Shown one piece after another: positions 1 through 9,192 of a stretch of 64,000 nucleotides of DNA. The stretch comes from Campylobacter concisus (GTDB lineage Bacteria > Campylobacterota > Campylobacteria > Campylobacterales > Campylobacteraceae): positions 62,001 to 126,000 of the forward strand of contig NZ_NDYP01000007.1 in NCBI RefSeq assembly GCF_002165775.1. The letters run 5' to 3'. How positions within the stretch are numbered: the stretch's first letter is position 1; each line of letters begins with the position of its first letter. Under the pieces are notes generated by a model. It had not been told where the DNA came from. It saw only the letters and a program-made list of their open reading frames with translations, and did no database searches. The position numbers and the translations under genes were made by a program.

Positions 1-263
1 GATTGATAAAGCAAACATTTTATGCCTTTTTGAAGTGGTAAATTCTATGCCCATAGCTTGTAAATTTAGCAGTGGCTTTAAAATTTTCAACAAAGTAGAA
101 ATTTGAAGTTGAGATAGCTCACACTGGCTTTAAATTTAAGAGAAATTGTTTGCTAAAACAAAATTTTGAGCCATTTTCGAAGTTACACTTTCTTTTAAAA
201 CAAGATAGTTTTTGCTGATAAATTTGATGACTTTAAAAATTTAGATAAAAGTAGAAATTTAAA

Positions 264-280
264 GGCGGGAAAGCCCCGCC
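264..280 (-). terminator. sodB terminator hairpin
   Basis: A GC-rich perfect inverted repeat (GGCGGG, 5-nt loop, CCCGCC) lies just past the sodB stop. On the minus strand it is followed by TTTAAATTT. This is the shape of an intrinsic terminator. The remaining 263 bases to the left edge show no gene I can support. Confidence 0.8.
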
Positions 281-285
281 AGATA

Positions 286-903
286 TTATTTATGAAGCTC
301 TTTTGTGTAAAACTCAACTGAGCCAAGACCCTCTTTTAGTGCCCACTCGTAAGCTTTGCTTACAAATTCCCAGTTTATGTTCTCATAAAAAGTCTCTAGG
401 TATTTTGGGCGAGCGTTGAAGTTGTCGATGTAGTAAGCATGCTCCCAAACATCAACGACTAGAAGTGGTACTTTGCCGTCGCTCACTGGAGTTTTTGCGT
501 TGCTAGTTTGCACTATCTCTAGCTTTTTACTGCTTGGATCAAATACAAGCCACGCCCAGCCTGAGCCAAAAAGCGTTGTAGCTGCTTTTAAAAATTCCTC
601 TTTGAAATTTGCAAAATTTGCTTCGATCGCAGCTTTTAGCTCGCTTGACATCTCGCTTTTTTTAGCGATGCAGTCCCAGTAAAAGTCGTGGTTATAAACT
701 TGAGCAACGTTGTTATAAAGCCCACCTTCGCTATTTGTTAGAATTTCATAAAAAGATGCATTAGCAAATTTTGTATCTTTTATAAGATTGTTTAAATTTG
801 CTACGTAAGTTGCATGATGCTTGCCGTAGTGGTATTCACAGGTTTTTGCGCTAACTACTGCATTGCTATTTGCATCAAATGGAAGTTTTCTAAGTTCAAA
901 CAT
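286..903 (-). CDS. sodB: Superoxide dismutase [Fe]
   Basis: Dismutates superoxide to oxygen and hydrogen peroxide in the cytoplasm. The 205-aa protein has the whole Fe/Mn-SOD fold: the first metal His in EYHYGKHH (about residue 25), the second in the QVYNHDFYW segment, GSGWAWLV in the middle, and the closing VDVWEHAYY motif that supplies the last Asp and His ligands. The wording of the active-site segments is that of the iron enzymes. Length is slightly above the usual 193-200. It is monocistronic, with its own terminator downstream. The region upstream is AT-rich and could hold Fur or oxidative-stress control, but I see no certain operator. Confidence 0.97.
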   Translation of the reverse strand: MFELRKLPFDANSNAVVSAKTCEYHYGKHHATYVANLNNLIKDTKFANASFYEILTNSEGGLYNNVAQVYNHDFYWDCIAKKSEMSSELKAAIEANFANFKEEFLKAATTLFGSGWAWLVFDPSSKKLEIVQTSNAKTPVSDGKVPLLVVDVWEHAYYIDNFNARPKYLETFYENINWEFVSKAYEWALKEGLGSVEFYTKELHK

Positions 904-1346
904 AATAATTCCTTAATAATAAAATTTATTGTTTCGTATTATAGCCATAAAAAATTAATAAATAAAAATCTTTTAAATTTAGCCGCAAAATATAGGCTAA
1001 ATTTAAGCAAACCTAAACTTACATTTTTTGGCAGGCTTTTAAACTTATAGAAAAGAAAAATTTGGAGCAAAATATCCCATACATTTGGTTAAATGGATTC
1101 AAAAAATTATTAAAAGTAAAAATAAAATAAATTTTATGTGTAAAAAAGTAACAAATATACTTTAAAAGTTTAGTTATCGAAAAATTATAAAAATTTTTTG
1201 AAAATATAAATTAGCTTTTAAGAGCACAATTGTTACTAAAATACACATATAAAAATAAATAGCTGTGAATTTACGAAACAAAATTTCTAAATTTTTATTT
1301 TTGAAATTTATAATGCGTTTAACAAAACCATTACAAAGGATAAAAG
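904..1346. other. Intergenic region between sodB and dctP
   Basis: About 440 bases, very AT-rich, lying between divergent genes, so it must hold both promoters. Short ORFs here have no ribosome binding site and no recognisable product. I see no convincing operator. Confidence 0.5.
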
Positions 1347-2339
1347 ATGAAATTCTTACAAGCTTTACTTTTTACTTGTGCCATCAGTGGCTTAGCATTT
1401 GGTGCAGACAAGGTCTATACGATCAAATTTGCTCACGTTGTTGCAGCTTCTACACCAAAGGGCAAAGCGGCTGACTTTTTTGCTAAACGTGCTGAGGAGC
1501 TAAGCGGCGGTAAACTAAAAGTTCAAGTCTTCCCATCAGCGCAGCTACTTGACGACGATAGAGTTTTTGGTGCGTTAAAGCTTGGTAATGTTCAAATGGC
1601 AGCTCCAAGTTTTTCTAAATTTACACCTATCGTGCCACAGTTTCAGCTATTTGACCTGCCTTTCATCTTTAAAGATGCAGAGCACCTTCATAAGGTCCAA
1701 GACGGCGAGGTCGGCGAGGAGCTAAAAGCCCTTGTTACAAAAAAAGGCTTTGTGGCGCTTGATTATTGGGATGCTGGATTTAAACATTTTAGCTCAAGCA
1801 AAAAGCCAGTTCTTGTACCAGAAGATGCAAAAGGACAAAAATTTAGAATCCAAAGCTCAAAGGTCCTTGAAGAACAAATTAAAGTAGTTGGTGGCAACCC
1901 ACAAGTTTTACCATTTTCAGAGGTTTACTCTGCACTTCAACAAGGCGTAGTTGATGCGACTGAAAACCCGCTTTCAAATTTCTATAACTCAAAATTTCAC
2001 GAAGTTCAAAGCTCGCTTACACTTTCAAGTCACGGATATTTGGGCTATTTAGTCGTTATGAGCGATAAATTTTGGAGTAAGCTACCAGATGATCTAAAAG
2101 CAAATGTAAAACAAGCTCTAAGCGAAGCAACAGCTTTCGAGAGAGAAGAGACAGCAAAAGAAGACGCTCACGTCATAGCTGAACTTGAAAAATACATCGC
2201 TGCTAGTAAAAAACTAGAAATTTATAAGATCGATGACGCACAAAAGGCCGAATGGCAAAAGGTTATGCAGTCAATCTATCCTAAATTTTACGATGTTATC
2301 GGTAAAGATCTCATAGAAAAGACTCTTGGGACAAAATAA
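1347..2339 (+). CDS. dctP: TRAP transporter substrate-binding protein (DctP family)
   Basis: Periplasmic receptor that captures a carboxylate substrate and delivers it to the DctQM membrane unit. The 330-aa protein starts with a signal peptide ending near residue 20 (ISGLAFGA), after a good ribosome binding site (AAAGGATAAAAG). The mature part shows family hallmarks: FAHVVAASTPKGKAADFF at the N-terminus, the RIQSSKV segment with the substrate-binding arginine, and the PFSEVYSALQQGVVDATENP segment in the middle. The stop codon overlaps the dctQ start, so the three genes form one operon. The exact substrate (C4-dicarboxylate or another organic acid) cannot be read from sequence. Confidence 0.93.
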   Translation: MKFLQALLFTCAISGLAFGADKVYTIKFAHVVAASTPKGKAADFFAKRAEELSGGKLKVQVFPSAQLLDDDRVFGALKLGNVQMAAPSFSKFTPIVPQFQLFDLPFIFKDAEHLHKVQDGEVGEELKALVTKKGFVALDYWDAGFKHFSSSKKPVLVPEDAKGQKFRIQSSKVLEEQIKVVGGNPQVLPFSEVYSALQQGVVDATENPLSNFYNSKFHEVQSSLTLSSHGYLGYLVVMSDKFWSKLPDDLKANVKQALSEATAFEREETAKEDAHVIAELEKYIAASKKLEIYKIDDAQKAEWQKVMQSIYPKFYDVIGKDLIEKTLGTK

Positions 2340-2881
2340 TGAATAGCTTTTTTAATGTCCTTGATATAGCGATAGCCTCACTAAATAAAACTATCGCAGT
2401 AGTTGGGCTCGCAAGTGGAACATTGCTAGCCTTTGCAAATGTTATGGCTAGATATTTTTTCGATAAAAGCTGGTCTTGGGCGAGCGAGCTATCAAACTAT
2501 CTTTTTATCTGGTCGGCGTTTTTTGCCGCGGCATACGGCTTTAATAAGGGCATTCACGTCAGTGTAACTATTTTGGTGGAAAAATTTCCACCAGCCCTTG
2601 CAAAAGCGTGTTTAATCTTCTCTCATGTACTAACTACTGTATTTTTGTTATTTATCGCAGTCTATTCGATTGATTATCTACAAATTCTTCACGAGATCGA
2701 GCAGATGATAATAGACCTTGGCATACCTCAATGGGTCCCTATGGTAGTGCTTCCAATAGCCTTCGTTACAGCTAGCTACCGCTCAACCGAAAAAGCCATA
2801 AAAGTAGCTCTAACGCCTGCTGAAAACGTTGTGAGTAACGAGGCACATGAGCTAGCTCATGGTAGCGTAGTCAAAGATTAA
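2339..2881 (+). CDS. dctQ: TRAP transporter small permease (DctQ family)
   Basis: Small membrane subunit of the tripartite TRAP uptake system. At 180 aa it has the expected four hydrophobic segments and the family motif region around VMARYFFDKSWSWASELSNYLF, where the conserved Arg and Trp-Glu residues lie. It overlaps the end of dctP by one base and is followed after 10 bases by dctM, so expression is coupled. The C-terminal tail is hydrophilic. Confidence 0.92.
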   Translation: MNSFFNVLDIAIASLNKTIAVVGLASGTLLAFANVMARYFFDKSWSWASELSNYLFIWSAFFAAAYGFNKGIHVSVTILVEKFPPALAKACLIFSHVLTTVFLLFIAVYSIDYLQILHEIEQMIIDLGIPQWVPMVVLPIAFVTASYRSTEKAIKVALTPAENVVSNEAHELAHGSVVKD

Positions 2882-2891
2882 GGAGAAAAAG

Positions 2892-4175
2892 ATGACAATA
2901 GCATTTTTATTTATCCTACTTTTTGCACTAATGCTAATAGGCGTGCCTGTGGCTGTTTCACTGGGAACTAGCACCGTTTTAACGATGATATTTTTTACAG
3001 ACATAGACATCGCTACGATCCCGCAGCTTATATTTGATGGTATCAATAAATTTTCGCTAATGGCAATACCGATGTTTATCTTGGCTGGAAATTTATTAAG
3101 TAAAGGCGGCTCAGCAAGACGTATCATCGACTTTGCAAAGTCTATGGTCGGACACTTGCCAGGTGGTTTGCCTATGAGTGCGATATTTGCCTGCATCATC
3201 TTTGCAGCGGTCTCTGGAAGCTCACCTGCGACGGTTGTAGCTATTGGCTCAATTATGTTTGCAGCGATAAAAGAGGCTGGCTATCCAAAAGAGTACGCAG
3301 TGGGTGGCATAACAACGGCTGGCTCGCTTGGAATTTTGATCCCGCCTTCAGTTGTTATGATAGTTTATGGTGTAACAGCTGAGGTAAGTATCGGCAAGCT
3401 CTTTATGGCTGGTGTTGTGCCTGGTCTTATGCTTGGCGCATTTATGCTTATTCAAACTTATATCGGGGCAAAAAAGCTTGGATTTAAAGCGACTAAGGCT
3501 GAGCCATTTAAAGTAAGAGTGCAGAAATTTGCCAAAGCATTTTGGGCTCTTTTGATCGTTGTAGTGGTCATCGGCGGAATTTATGGAGGCATTTTTACTC
3601 CAACTGAAGCTGCTGCGGCAAGCGCGGTCTATGCGCTATTTATCTCACTTTTTATCTATAGAGATATAAAGATAAAAGACCTTTGGGATATCTGCTTAGA
3701 TTCAGCCCTTACAACAGCTATGATATTTTTTATCATCGCAAACGCCGTTGTTTTTGCATATTTGCTAACTAGCGAACAGATCCCTCAAGCGATCGCTTCG
3801 ATGATACTTGATGCAAATATCGGTATGATAGGATTTTTGATATTTGTAAATATCTTGCTCTTTATCATGGGTCAGTTCATGGAGCCTTCAAGCGTTATCA
3901 TGATCATGGTTCCACTCTTGCTTCCGATAGCTACGCAGCTTGGCATAGATCCGATACATTTTGGCATTATCTTAGTTGTAAATATGGAGATAGGTATGGT
4001 GACTCCGCCTGTTGGACTAAATTTATTTGTCGCAAGCGGTCTTACAAATATGAATCTAAAAGAGGTCATCATGGCATGCTTGCCTTGGACACTTACTTTG
4101 TTCTTTGGCCTTATCTTGGTTACTTATATACCACAAATTTCTCTTTGGTTGCCAAACATAATGTATGGACATTAA
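2892..4175 (+). CDS. dctM: TRAP transporter large permease (DctM family)
   Basis: Sodium-dependent transport channel of the TRAP system, 427 aa with about a dozen transmembrane segments, the normal length for DctM. Characteristic segments are visible: SLGTSTVLTM near the N-terminus, AVSGSSPATVVAIGSIM, GGITTAGSLGILIPPSVVMI and the late NMEIGMVTPPVGLNLFV. It follows dctQ after 10 bases with a GGAG ribosome binding site and is the last gene of the operon, ending at a strong hairpin. Confidence 0.94.
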   Translation: MTIAFLFILLFALMLIGVPVAVSLGTSTVLTMIFFTDIDIATIPQLIFDGINKFSLMAIPMFILAGNLLSKGGSARRIIDFAKSMVGHLPGGLPMSAIFACIIFAAVSGSSPATVVAIGSIMFAAIKEAGYPKEYAVGGITTAGSLGILIPPSVVMIVYGVTAEVSIGKLFMAGVVPGLMLGAFMLIQTYIGAKKLGFKATKAEPFKVRVQKFAKAFWALLIVVVVIGGIYGGIFTPTEAAAASAVYALFISLFIYRDIKIKDLWDICLDSALTTAMIFFIIANAVVFAYLLTSEQIPQAIASMILDANIGMIGFLIFVNILLFIMGQFMEPSSVIMIMVPLLLPIATQLGIDPIHFGIILVVNMEIGMVTPPVGLNLFVASGLTNMNLKEVIMACLPWTLTLFFGLILVTYIPQISLWLPNIMYGH

Positions 4176-4202
4176 AATTTAGAGGCTCTTGCCTCTAAAT
4201 TT
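4175..4202. terminator. Bidirectional terminator between dctM and a diguanylate cyclase gene
   Basis: A perfect 12-bp inverted repeat (AAATTTAGAGGC, loop TCTT, GCCTCTAAATTT) sits between two convergent genes. The stem overlaps the last base of dctM and the stop codon of the opposing gene, so it can serve both. Confidence 0.8.
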
Positions 4203-5253
4203 ATACTTTTGGGTCGTAATCTGCACTCATAACAATATTTTTACCACTTCGCTTACCAACATAAAGTAGATTATCAGCTTGTTTTATCATCTTTTCTAAG
4301 TTAAATTCTCCCGTACCATCATGAGCAACTAATCCAAAAGTCATAGTTGCGTTGATCTTTATGTTTTCAAACTCAACTATATTTTTACTCAAAGTCTCTC
4401 TAACACGTTCTACGATACTTACAGCTGCGTCTTTTTTTACGCCCAAGACGACTGCTAAAAATTCTTCTCCGCCAAATCTAGCTACTCTATCTTTATCTCT
4501 AAATGTGTTTTTAAATATGCCTGATAAGCTTCTTAAAACAGCATCTCCTGCGCCGTGTCCATAAGTGTCATTTATTTTTTTAAAGTTATCAATATCGCAC
4601 ATAACGATAGCAAAGTCCCTATTTTTATAAAGATCATTTTGGCTTAAAATTTTCTGCATCGAAGTGCGGTTTAAAAGCCCTGTTAATGGATCGTGATTTA
4701 AGATATTTTCAGCCATCTCTTTTTCCTCTAAGATGCTTAAAAATATAAATAAATTTGAGCTCTCCAAAAGATACGAAACAATAACCGAAAATACACAAAC
4801 TATACTTAAGTTAAAAACAAAAAGTAGATCTTTAAAGCCTTCAAAATCTTTTACAGGCTGGCCATCTAAATATACATAGCAGGCTATGGATAAAATTATT
4901 TGCACTGCAACTATTATGTAGTTAAAAAATTTATAGGTAAATGAAGTAAAAAACAGTATTAATGACGATGCTAAAAACAATAACCCAAATCCATATCCCC
5001 ATCCAAGTGTCAGCATACAAACCAATGCATGAAATAAAATTTCAAGCTGGACTATTACCATTGTTATCTTGTTATTTTCAGGACTATCGTAAATAAGCCT
5101 TAAAAGAAAAAGATAGGTTGCTACTGAAAATATATTCGTAACTGCTAGAATTTCTTCTTTCATAAATAAAAAAATGAAAAAATAACAGACGTGAGTTAAT
5201 AATATTGAAAATATGATAAGTTTTTGGGTCGTATAGAGTGAAATTCTACGCAT
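4201..5253 (-). CDS. Membrane-anchored diguanylate cyclase (GGDEF)
   Basis: Makes cyclic di-GMP from two GTP. The first 185 residues or so form a six-helix membrane domain with no recognised ligand-sensing fold. The remainder is a GGDEF domain with HDPLTGLLNR at its entry, DIDNFKKINDTYGH, and an active GGEEF signature near residue 260. The feedback I-site RxxD (RDKD) stands five residues before GGEEF, so product inhibition is likely. It begins inside the end of the upstream cyclase gene (8-base overlap), which implies one transcript and translational coupling. The two proteins look like diverged tandem duplicates. Confidence 0.92.
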   Translation of the reverse strand: MRRISLYTTQKLIIFSILLTHVCYFFIFLFMKEEILAVTNIFSVATYLFLLRLIYDSPENNKITMVIVQLEILFHALVCMLTLGWGYGFGLLFLASSLILFFTSFTYKFFNYIIVAVQIILSIACYVYLDGQPVKDFEGFKDLLFVFNLSIVCVFSVIVSYLLESSNLFIFLSILEEKEMAENILNHDPLTGLLNRTSMQKILSQNDLYKNRDFAIVMCDIDNFKKINDTYGHGAGDAVLRSLSGIFKNTFRDKDRVARFGGEEFLAVVLGVKKDAAVSIVERVRETLSKNIVEFENIKINATMTFGLVAHDGTGEFNLEKMIKQADNLLYVGKRSGKNIVMSADYDPKV

Positions 5254-6325
5254 CCGAGCCCTTTTTTAAAATTTCTAATTCGATACGGTCTTTGCCATTT
5301 TGCTTGCCTTCGTAAAGCAGCTTATCTACTAAAGTTATGGCTTCCTCAAAATCCACCTCAACACCATTTGCACATATTAGCATGCCAAAGGTCATAGTAA
5401 CTGGAGTTTTATCTGGAAGTTTTGCGTTGTTTATCTGTTTTTTAAGCCTTTTGCTCACTTCGTGGATAAATTCTATCTTTGTATCGGGCAAGATTATCAA
5501 AAATTCTTCTCCGCCCCAGCGGCAAACATAGTCTTTACCTCTAAATGATTTCTTTAAAGCACTAGCTACATCTTTTAAGACCTCGTCGCCACAGTCATGC
5601 CCATATGTATCGTTTATTTTTTTAAAATTATCAATATCGCCTAGCATTATGACTAAATTTGTATTACCACTTCTTTCCTTGTTGGCAATTAGTTCAAATC
5701 TTAAAGTTTTTTCTATTGTTCTTCTATTTAAAAGCTGCGTTAAAAAATCATGCTTTGAGTCCTTTTCAAGCTCTTCCGTCTCCTTTCTTATTTGCTGATA
5801 TCCGCTAGAAGTGATGACATCTGCAAACATTGAAAGTCTTAAAACAATAAAAAAAGCAAAAACAATACTGCACACGACTATCGTCCCTCGTATAGCAGAT
5901 GGGATCAGCGGCGTCTCATCTTTATGAATAAAATAAAGAAGTATAAGCAAGATTAATTCTAAAAATGCCATTATATAAGTAAGACTCTTTGAATCAAACG
6001 CTAGGAAGTAGTTTATAAAAATTACACCAACAAGTATTATCCAAATTCCAGTATTCCAACCCATAGTAGTAACAATAATAGTAACAAGCAATATGATATT
6101 TAGGTGAAATGTAAGGGATATTAATACTCTATATTTTATGTCAAATTTTATTCTAAGCAATATTCCAGCTGCTATAAATAATAAGCACATAAAAAGTAGT
6201 GGTGTAGCTATGATCATAAAAAGCAATAAAGATAGTGCATTCGCAGCTATCATAACGTCTAATATCGTTTTATAGATATCATCGATCGCTTTATAACTAC
6301 TTTGATCTACAAAATCGTGTGTCAA
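5246..6325 (-). CDS. Membrane-anchored diguanylate cyclase (GGDEF)
   Basis: Second c-di-GMP synthase of the pair, 359 aa. The N-terminal half carries about six hydrophobic helices; the C-terminal half is a complete GGDEF domain with HDFLTQLLNRR, DIDNFKKINDTYGHDCGDE, and GGEEF. It also keeps the RxxD inhibitory site (RGKD) five residues ahead of GGEEF. First gene of a two-gene unit with the next cyclase, sharing 8 bases. Its layout matches the partner closely while the membrane domains differ, suggesting different input signals. Confidence 0.92.
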   Translation of the reverse strand: MTHDFVDQSSYKAIDDIYKTILDVMIAANALSLLLFMIIATPLLFMCLLFIAAGILLRIKFDIKYRVLISLTFHLNIILLVTIIVTTMGWNTGIWIILVGVIFINYFLAFDSKSLTYIMAFLELILLILLYFIHKDETPLIPSAIRGTIVVCSIVFAFFIVLRLSMFADVITSSGYQQIRKETEELEKDSKHDFLTQLLNRRTIEKTLRFELIANKERSGNTNLVIMLGDIDNFKKINDTYGHDCGDEVLKDVASALKKSFRGKDYVCRWGGEEFLIILPDTKIEFIHEVSKRLKKQINNAKLPDKTPVTMTFGMLICANGVEVDFEEAITLVDKLLYEGKQNGKDRIELEILKKGSDA

Positions 6326-6371
6326 ACAAAACTCCCTGTAAATTTATTCCATTAAATTTCATTAAGTATTT

Positions 6372-6530
6372 TTAATAAGAGTCGTAACTATCCTCGTCCT
6401 CGTCACTATCTTCATAGTTGTAGTCATTTTCATCGTAATTATAGTCATAACTACCGCTACTATCGTCCTCATCGTCATTAAATTCAGAGTAGTCTTCTTC
6501 TACTTCTTCATAGTCAAAATCATCACTCAT
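6372..6530 (-). CDS. Very acidic 52-residue protein, function unknown
   Basis: Start chosen at 6530 because AGGAG precedes that ATG at good spacing; the longer reading frame to 6566 would run into the upstream mscS-like gene without a better site. The product consists almost only of Asp, Glu, Tyr, Ser and Asn: about half the residues are acidic and I find no Lys, Arg or His. It should be disordered. It follows the MscS gene by 10 bases and is probably cotranscribed. I do not recognise a family. A nucleic-acid mimic, a metal or cation buffer, or a chance low-complexity gene are all possible. Confidence 0.6.
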   Translation of the reverse strand: MSDDFDYEEVEEDYSEFNDDEDDSSGSYDYNYDENDYNYEDSDEDEDSYDSY

Positions 6531-6540
6531 TGTTTTCTCC

Positions 6541-8385
6541 TTAAATTTTATCTTTGACACTTTCAATATACAAGCTTTGGCTTGGGAATGCGAAATTTAG
6601 ACCATTTTGCTTTAAAATATCCATAATCTTTAGCATTACATCTTGTTTGACATCTAAAAATTCTCCCCAAACGATAGTCTTTGCAAAACAATAAACCAAG
6701 ATATTTATCGAGCTATCTGCAAAATCATCAACCACGACAAATAAATTTGATTTATATCCAGCATAATCATCGACTGATACTATACTTTGTCTATATTTTA
6801 GCCCTTTTTTCTTTGCTGTTATATCCTCGCTTTTAGCAATATCTGGATGATTTATCAACATAGTTTTTATATCATCTACACATTTTTTAATCTCATCAGT
6901 TGTCGCTCCATATTCAATGCCTATTAGCATTCTAATACGTCTACCGACTTTTCTTCTGCTCCAGTTTCTAACAGGATCACTTGCCAATTTTGAGTTTGGT
7001 ACAAAGATTAGAGCATTATCAAAACTTCTAATAGTCGTCTTTCTAAAGCCGACCTCAACGACAGTGCCCTCTATATCGCCACAAACTATCCAATCTCCTT
7101 GCGAAAATGAGTTATCAAAGAGCATCATGACAGAAGCAAAGAAGTTTGCGATGATATCTTTTGCAGCAAATGCAACAGCAAGACCGCCGATACCAAGTGA
7201 AGCTATGAGTGCTGATATATCAAAGCCAAGCTTTTGAAGAATTAGTAAAAGTGCGATTATTAATACAATTACATAGACCACTTTTAAAACTAAATTTACG
7301 ACCTCTTTTCGTCTGCTCTTTTGAGCGATTTTATCGATTATTACTATGCCATAACCATTTAGGATAGTTAAAACAAGCCATGAAAATGCGACTATATAGA
7401 CGATTGAAAAGATATTTGCTAGAGTTAGTGGCACTGGTACTGGATAAAAGCCAACACCGATACAAATATTTAGTGCATAAATGATAAGAAGCGCGGAGAT
7501 AGGCTTTTTAACGATATCTACTATCTGATCCTTTGCCTCCTTTACGCCTTCGCCCGATGCAATAAGTGACATAAGCCAGTATGTGAGTTTGGCAAGAATT
7601 CTTGTAAGTGAGACAAAAAATAAAAATACTGCAATTATAACTACGATCTTGCCAACGTTAAATTTTGCCGAATTTATAGAAGTTAGCTTATTTATATATT
7701 CGACCGTATCGACTAAATTTAGCTCTGATAAGATCATGCTTGAACTTAGAAGATCGGCATTGTTTTTAAGATAGATTAAAATTTCCTCATCAGTCTCTTT
7801 TTTTAAATCAAGCTCGGCAAATGCGTTATCGTAAGAGCTTGAAGTCTCATTTAGCGAATCTTTTAGCTCTTTTATGCTGACGTAAGAATTTGTTTGTAAA
7901 TTTAAAAGTCCGTTATCTATCACCTCTTTTATAGAGTTTGCTTTAGCACCTTTTTTAAATATCTCTTCAAGATTAATTAAAGCTGAGAAATAAGCATAAT
8001 CTATCTTCATTTTCTCAAGCTCAATAGCGCTTTGAACGTAAGCATCTTTGTTTAATTGCTTCTCTAATCTAGCTACTTTTTTTTCTAGATTATTTTTTTG
8101 CAAAATAAATTTGTCAATATCGCTTTGAGTCACTTCAATCTGCATGATATATAGCGGAATTTTTTCCAAAAGATCGTTCTTCTTCTTCTGAAGGCTGGCT
8201 AAATTTGAATTATCTGTTTTTGAAGAGTTTGTATCTTTTTGCTGTGCTTTTATGATTTGGATTTGATTATTTAAAGTTAAAATTTGATTTGTTAGGCTTA
8301 GTATATTTTCTTCTTGAGTTTTATTATTTTCAGCACCAAAAAGCATTATAAATGAGAGCAAGACGATGGTTAAAATTTTACGCAT
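6541..8385 (-). CDS. Mechanosensitive ion channel, MscS family
   Basis: Pressure-release channel of the inner membrane. A signal-like N-terminus is followed by about 200 residues of predicted coiled coil in the periplasm, several membrane helices, and the MscS core: the pore-lining Gly/Ala-rich helix (ASLGIGGLAVAFAAKD), then the beta domain with FVPNSKLASDPVRNWSRR. Start taken at ATG 8385, which has AGAGG six bases upstream; a GTG two codons earlier is possible. It overlaps the carbonic anhydrase gene by 8 bases. The order matches the Campylobacter jejuni Cj0237-Cj0238 neighbourhood as I remember it. Confidence 0.9.
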   Translation of the reverse strand: MRKILTIVLLSFIMLFGAENNKTQEENILSLTNQILTLNNQIQIIKAQQKDTNSSKTDNSNLASLQKKKNDLLEKIPLYIMQIEVTQSDIDKFILQKNNLEKKVARLEKQLNKDAYVQSAIELEKMKIDYAYFSALINLEEIFKKGAKANSIKEVIDNGLLNLQTNSYVSIKELKDSLNETSSSYDNAFAELDLKKETDEEILIYLKNNADLLSSSMILSELNLVDTVEYINKLTSINSAKFNVGKIVVIIAVFLFFVSLTRILAKLTYWLMSLIASGEGVKEAKDQIVDIVKKPISALLIIYALNICIGVGFYPVPVPLTLANIFSIVYIVAFSWLVLTILNGYGIVIIDKIAQKSRRKEVVNLVLKVVYVIVLIIALLLILQKLGFDISALIASLGIGGLAVAFAAKDIIANFFASVMMLFDNSFSQGDWIVCGDIEGTVVEVGFRKTTIRSFDNALIFVPNSKLASDPVRNWSRRKVGRRIRMLIGIEYGATTDEIKKCVDDIKTMLINHPDIAKSEDITAKKKGLKYRQSIVSVDDYAGYKSNLFVVVDDFADSSINILVYCFAKTIVWGEFLDVKQDVMLKIMDILKQNGLNFAFPSQSLYIESVKDKI

Positions 8386-9022
8386 TTTCACCTCTTTTAT
8401 CTGCTAAAAGTTTGAATGTGCCCTCTTTTAAATCGTAGCTGAAAATTTCACCGGTTTCTATAATGTAGTGCCAGCCATAAATTTGAAGGTTTCCTCTTTC
8501 ATACTCCTCTTTTACATTTGGATAAGTCATTATATTTTCGATCGAATTTATCACATTTAATCTCTCAGTTAGCCACGCCATCTTTGCTGGATCGTCGCTT
8601 GTAAATTTAAGCACTTCTCGCTTGATCGGCTCTATTAGCTTTATCCAATTTCTAACATTTGGTGTAGTTTTGAGCTTTTTTTCATCCATATAAAGCGCTG
8701 CACATCCGCCACAGTCAGAGTGCCCGCAAATAATGATATTTTTGATATTTAAAAGCTCTAATGCATATTCAATAGCCGAAGTCGTTGCCAAAAATTCCTC
8801 GCTCACTCTATAAGGTGGCACGATGTTTGCAATATTTCGCACCATAAAAAGTTCGCCTGGGAGGCAGTTTGTTATCAAATTCGGCACCACTCTTGAATCA
8901 ACACAGGATATAAAAAGGGTATGTGGGTCTTGTCTATTTTGTAGACTTTTAAAGAGCTCTTCATGCTCTAAAAAGCCATCTTCCATAAATTTTACCGCAC
9001 CTTCAAGTAGCGAGTCATCCAT
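8378..9022 (-). CDS. Beta-class carbonic anhydrase
   Basis: Interconverts CO2 and bicarbonate, needed by capnophilic Campylobacter. The 214-aa protein has both zinc-site motifs of the beta class: CVDSR (Cys and Asp-Arg dyad, near residue 40) and GHSDCGGC (His and Cys ligands, near residue 100). Family signatures MVRNIAN and SAIEYALELL lie between them. It is the first gene of a unit with the MscS channel and the acidic mini-protein. Confidence 0.95.
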   Translation of the reverse strand: MDDSLLEGAVKFMEDGFLEHEELFKSLQNRQDPHTLFISCVDSRVVPNLITNCLPGELFMVRNIANIVPPYRVSEEFLATTSAIEYALELLNIKNIIICGHSDCGGCAALYMDEKKLKTTPNVRNWIKLIEPIKREVLKFTSDDPAKMAWLTERLNVINSIENIMTYPNVKEEYERGNLQIYGWHYIIETGEIFSYDLKEGTFKLLADKRGENA

Positions 9023-9192
9023 AGAAATTTATCTCCATTTTTTATATTTTTACGCGATTATAGCAACTTTTATTTAATCTAAAAAATACTTTAATATATA
9101 AATTTTTAACTAATATAATTTGTTAAAATTCTTTTTATTCATTGTTTAATTATTTTAGGTTAAACTCATTCAAAAATTCATAAGGAGATAAA

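Noticed and set aside
1-106. Open frame at the left edge ending in TGA
   Set aside because: About 34 codons with no recognisable family; could be the end of a gene outside the window, but no evidence beyond openness.
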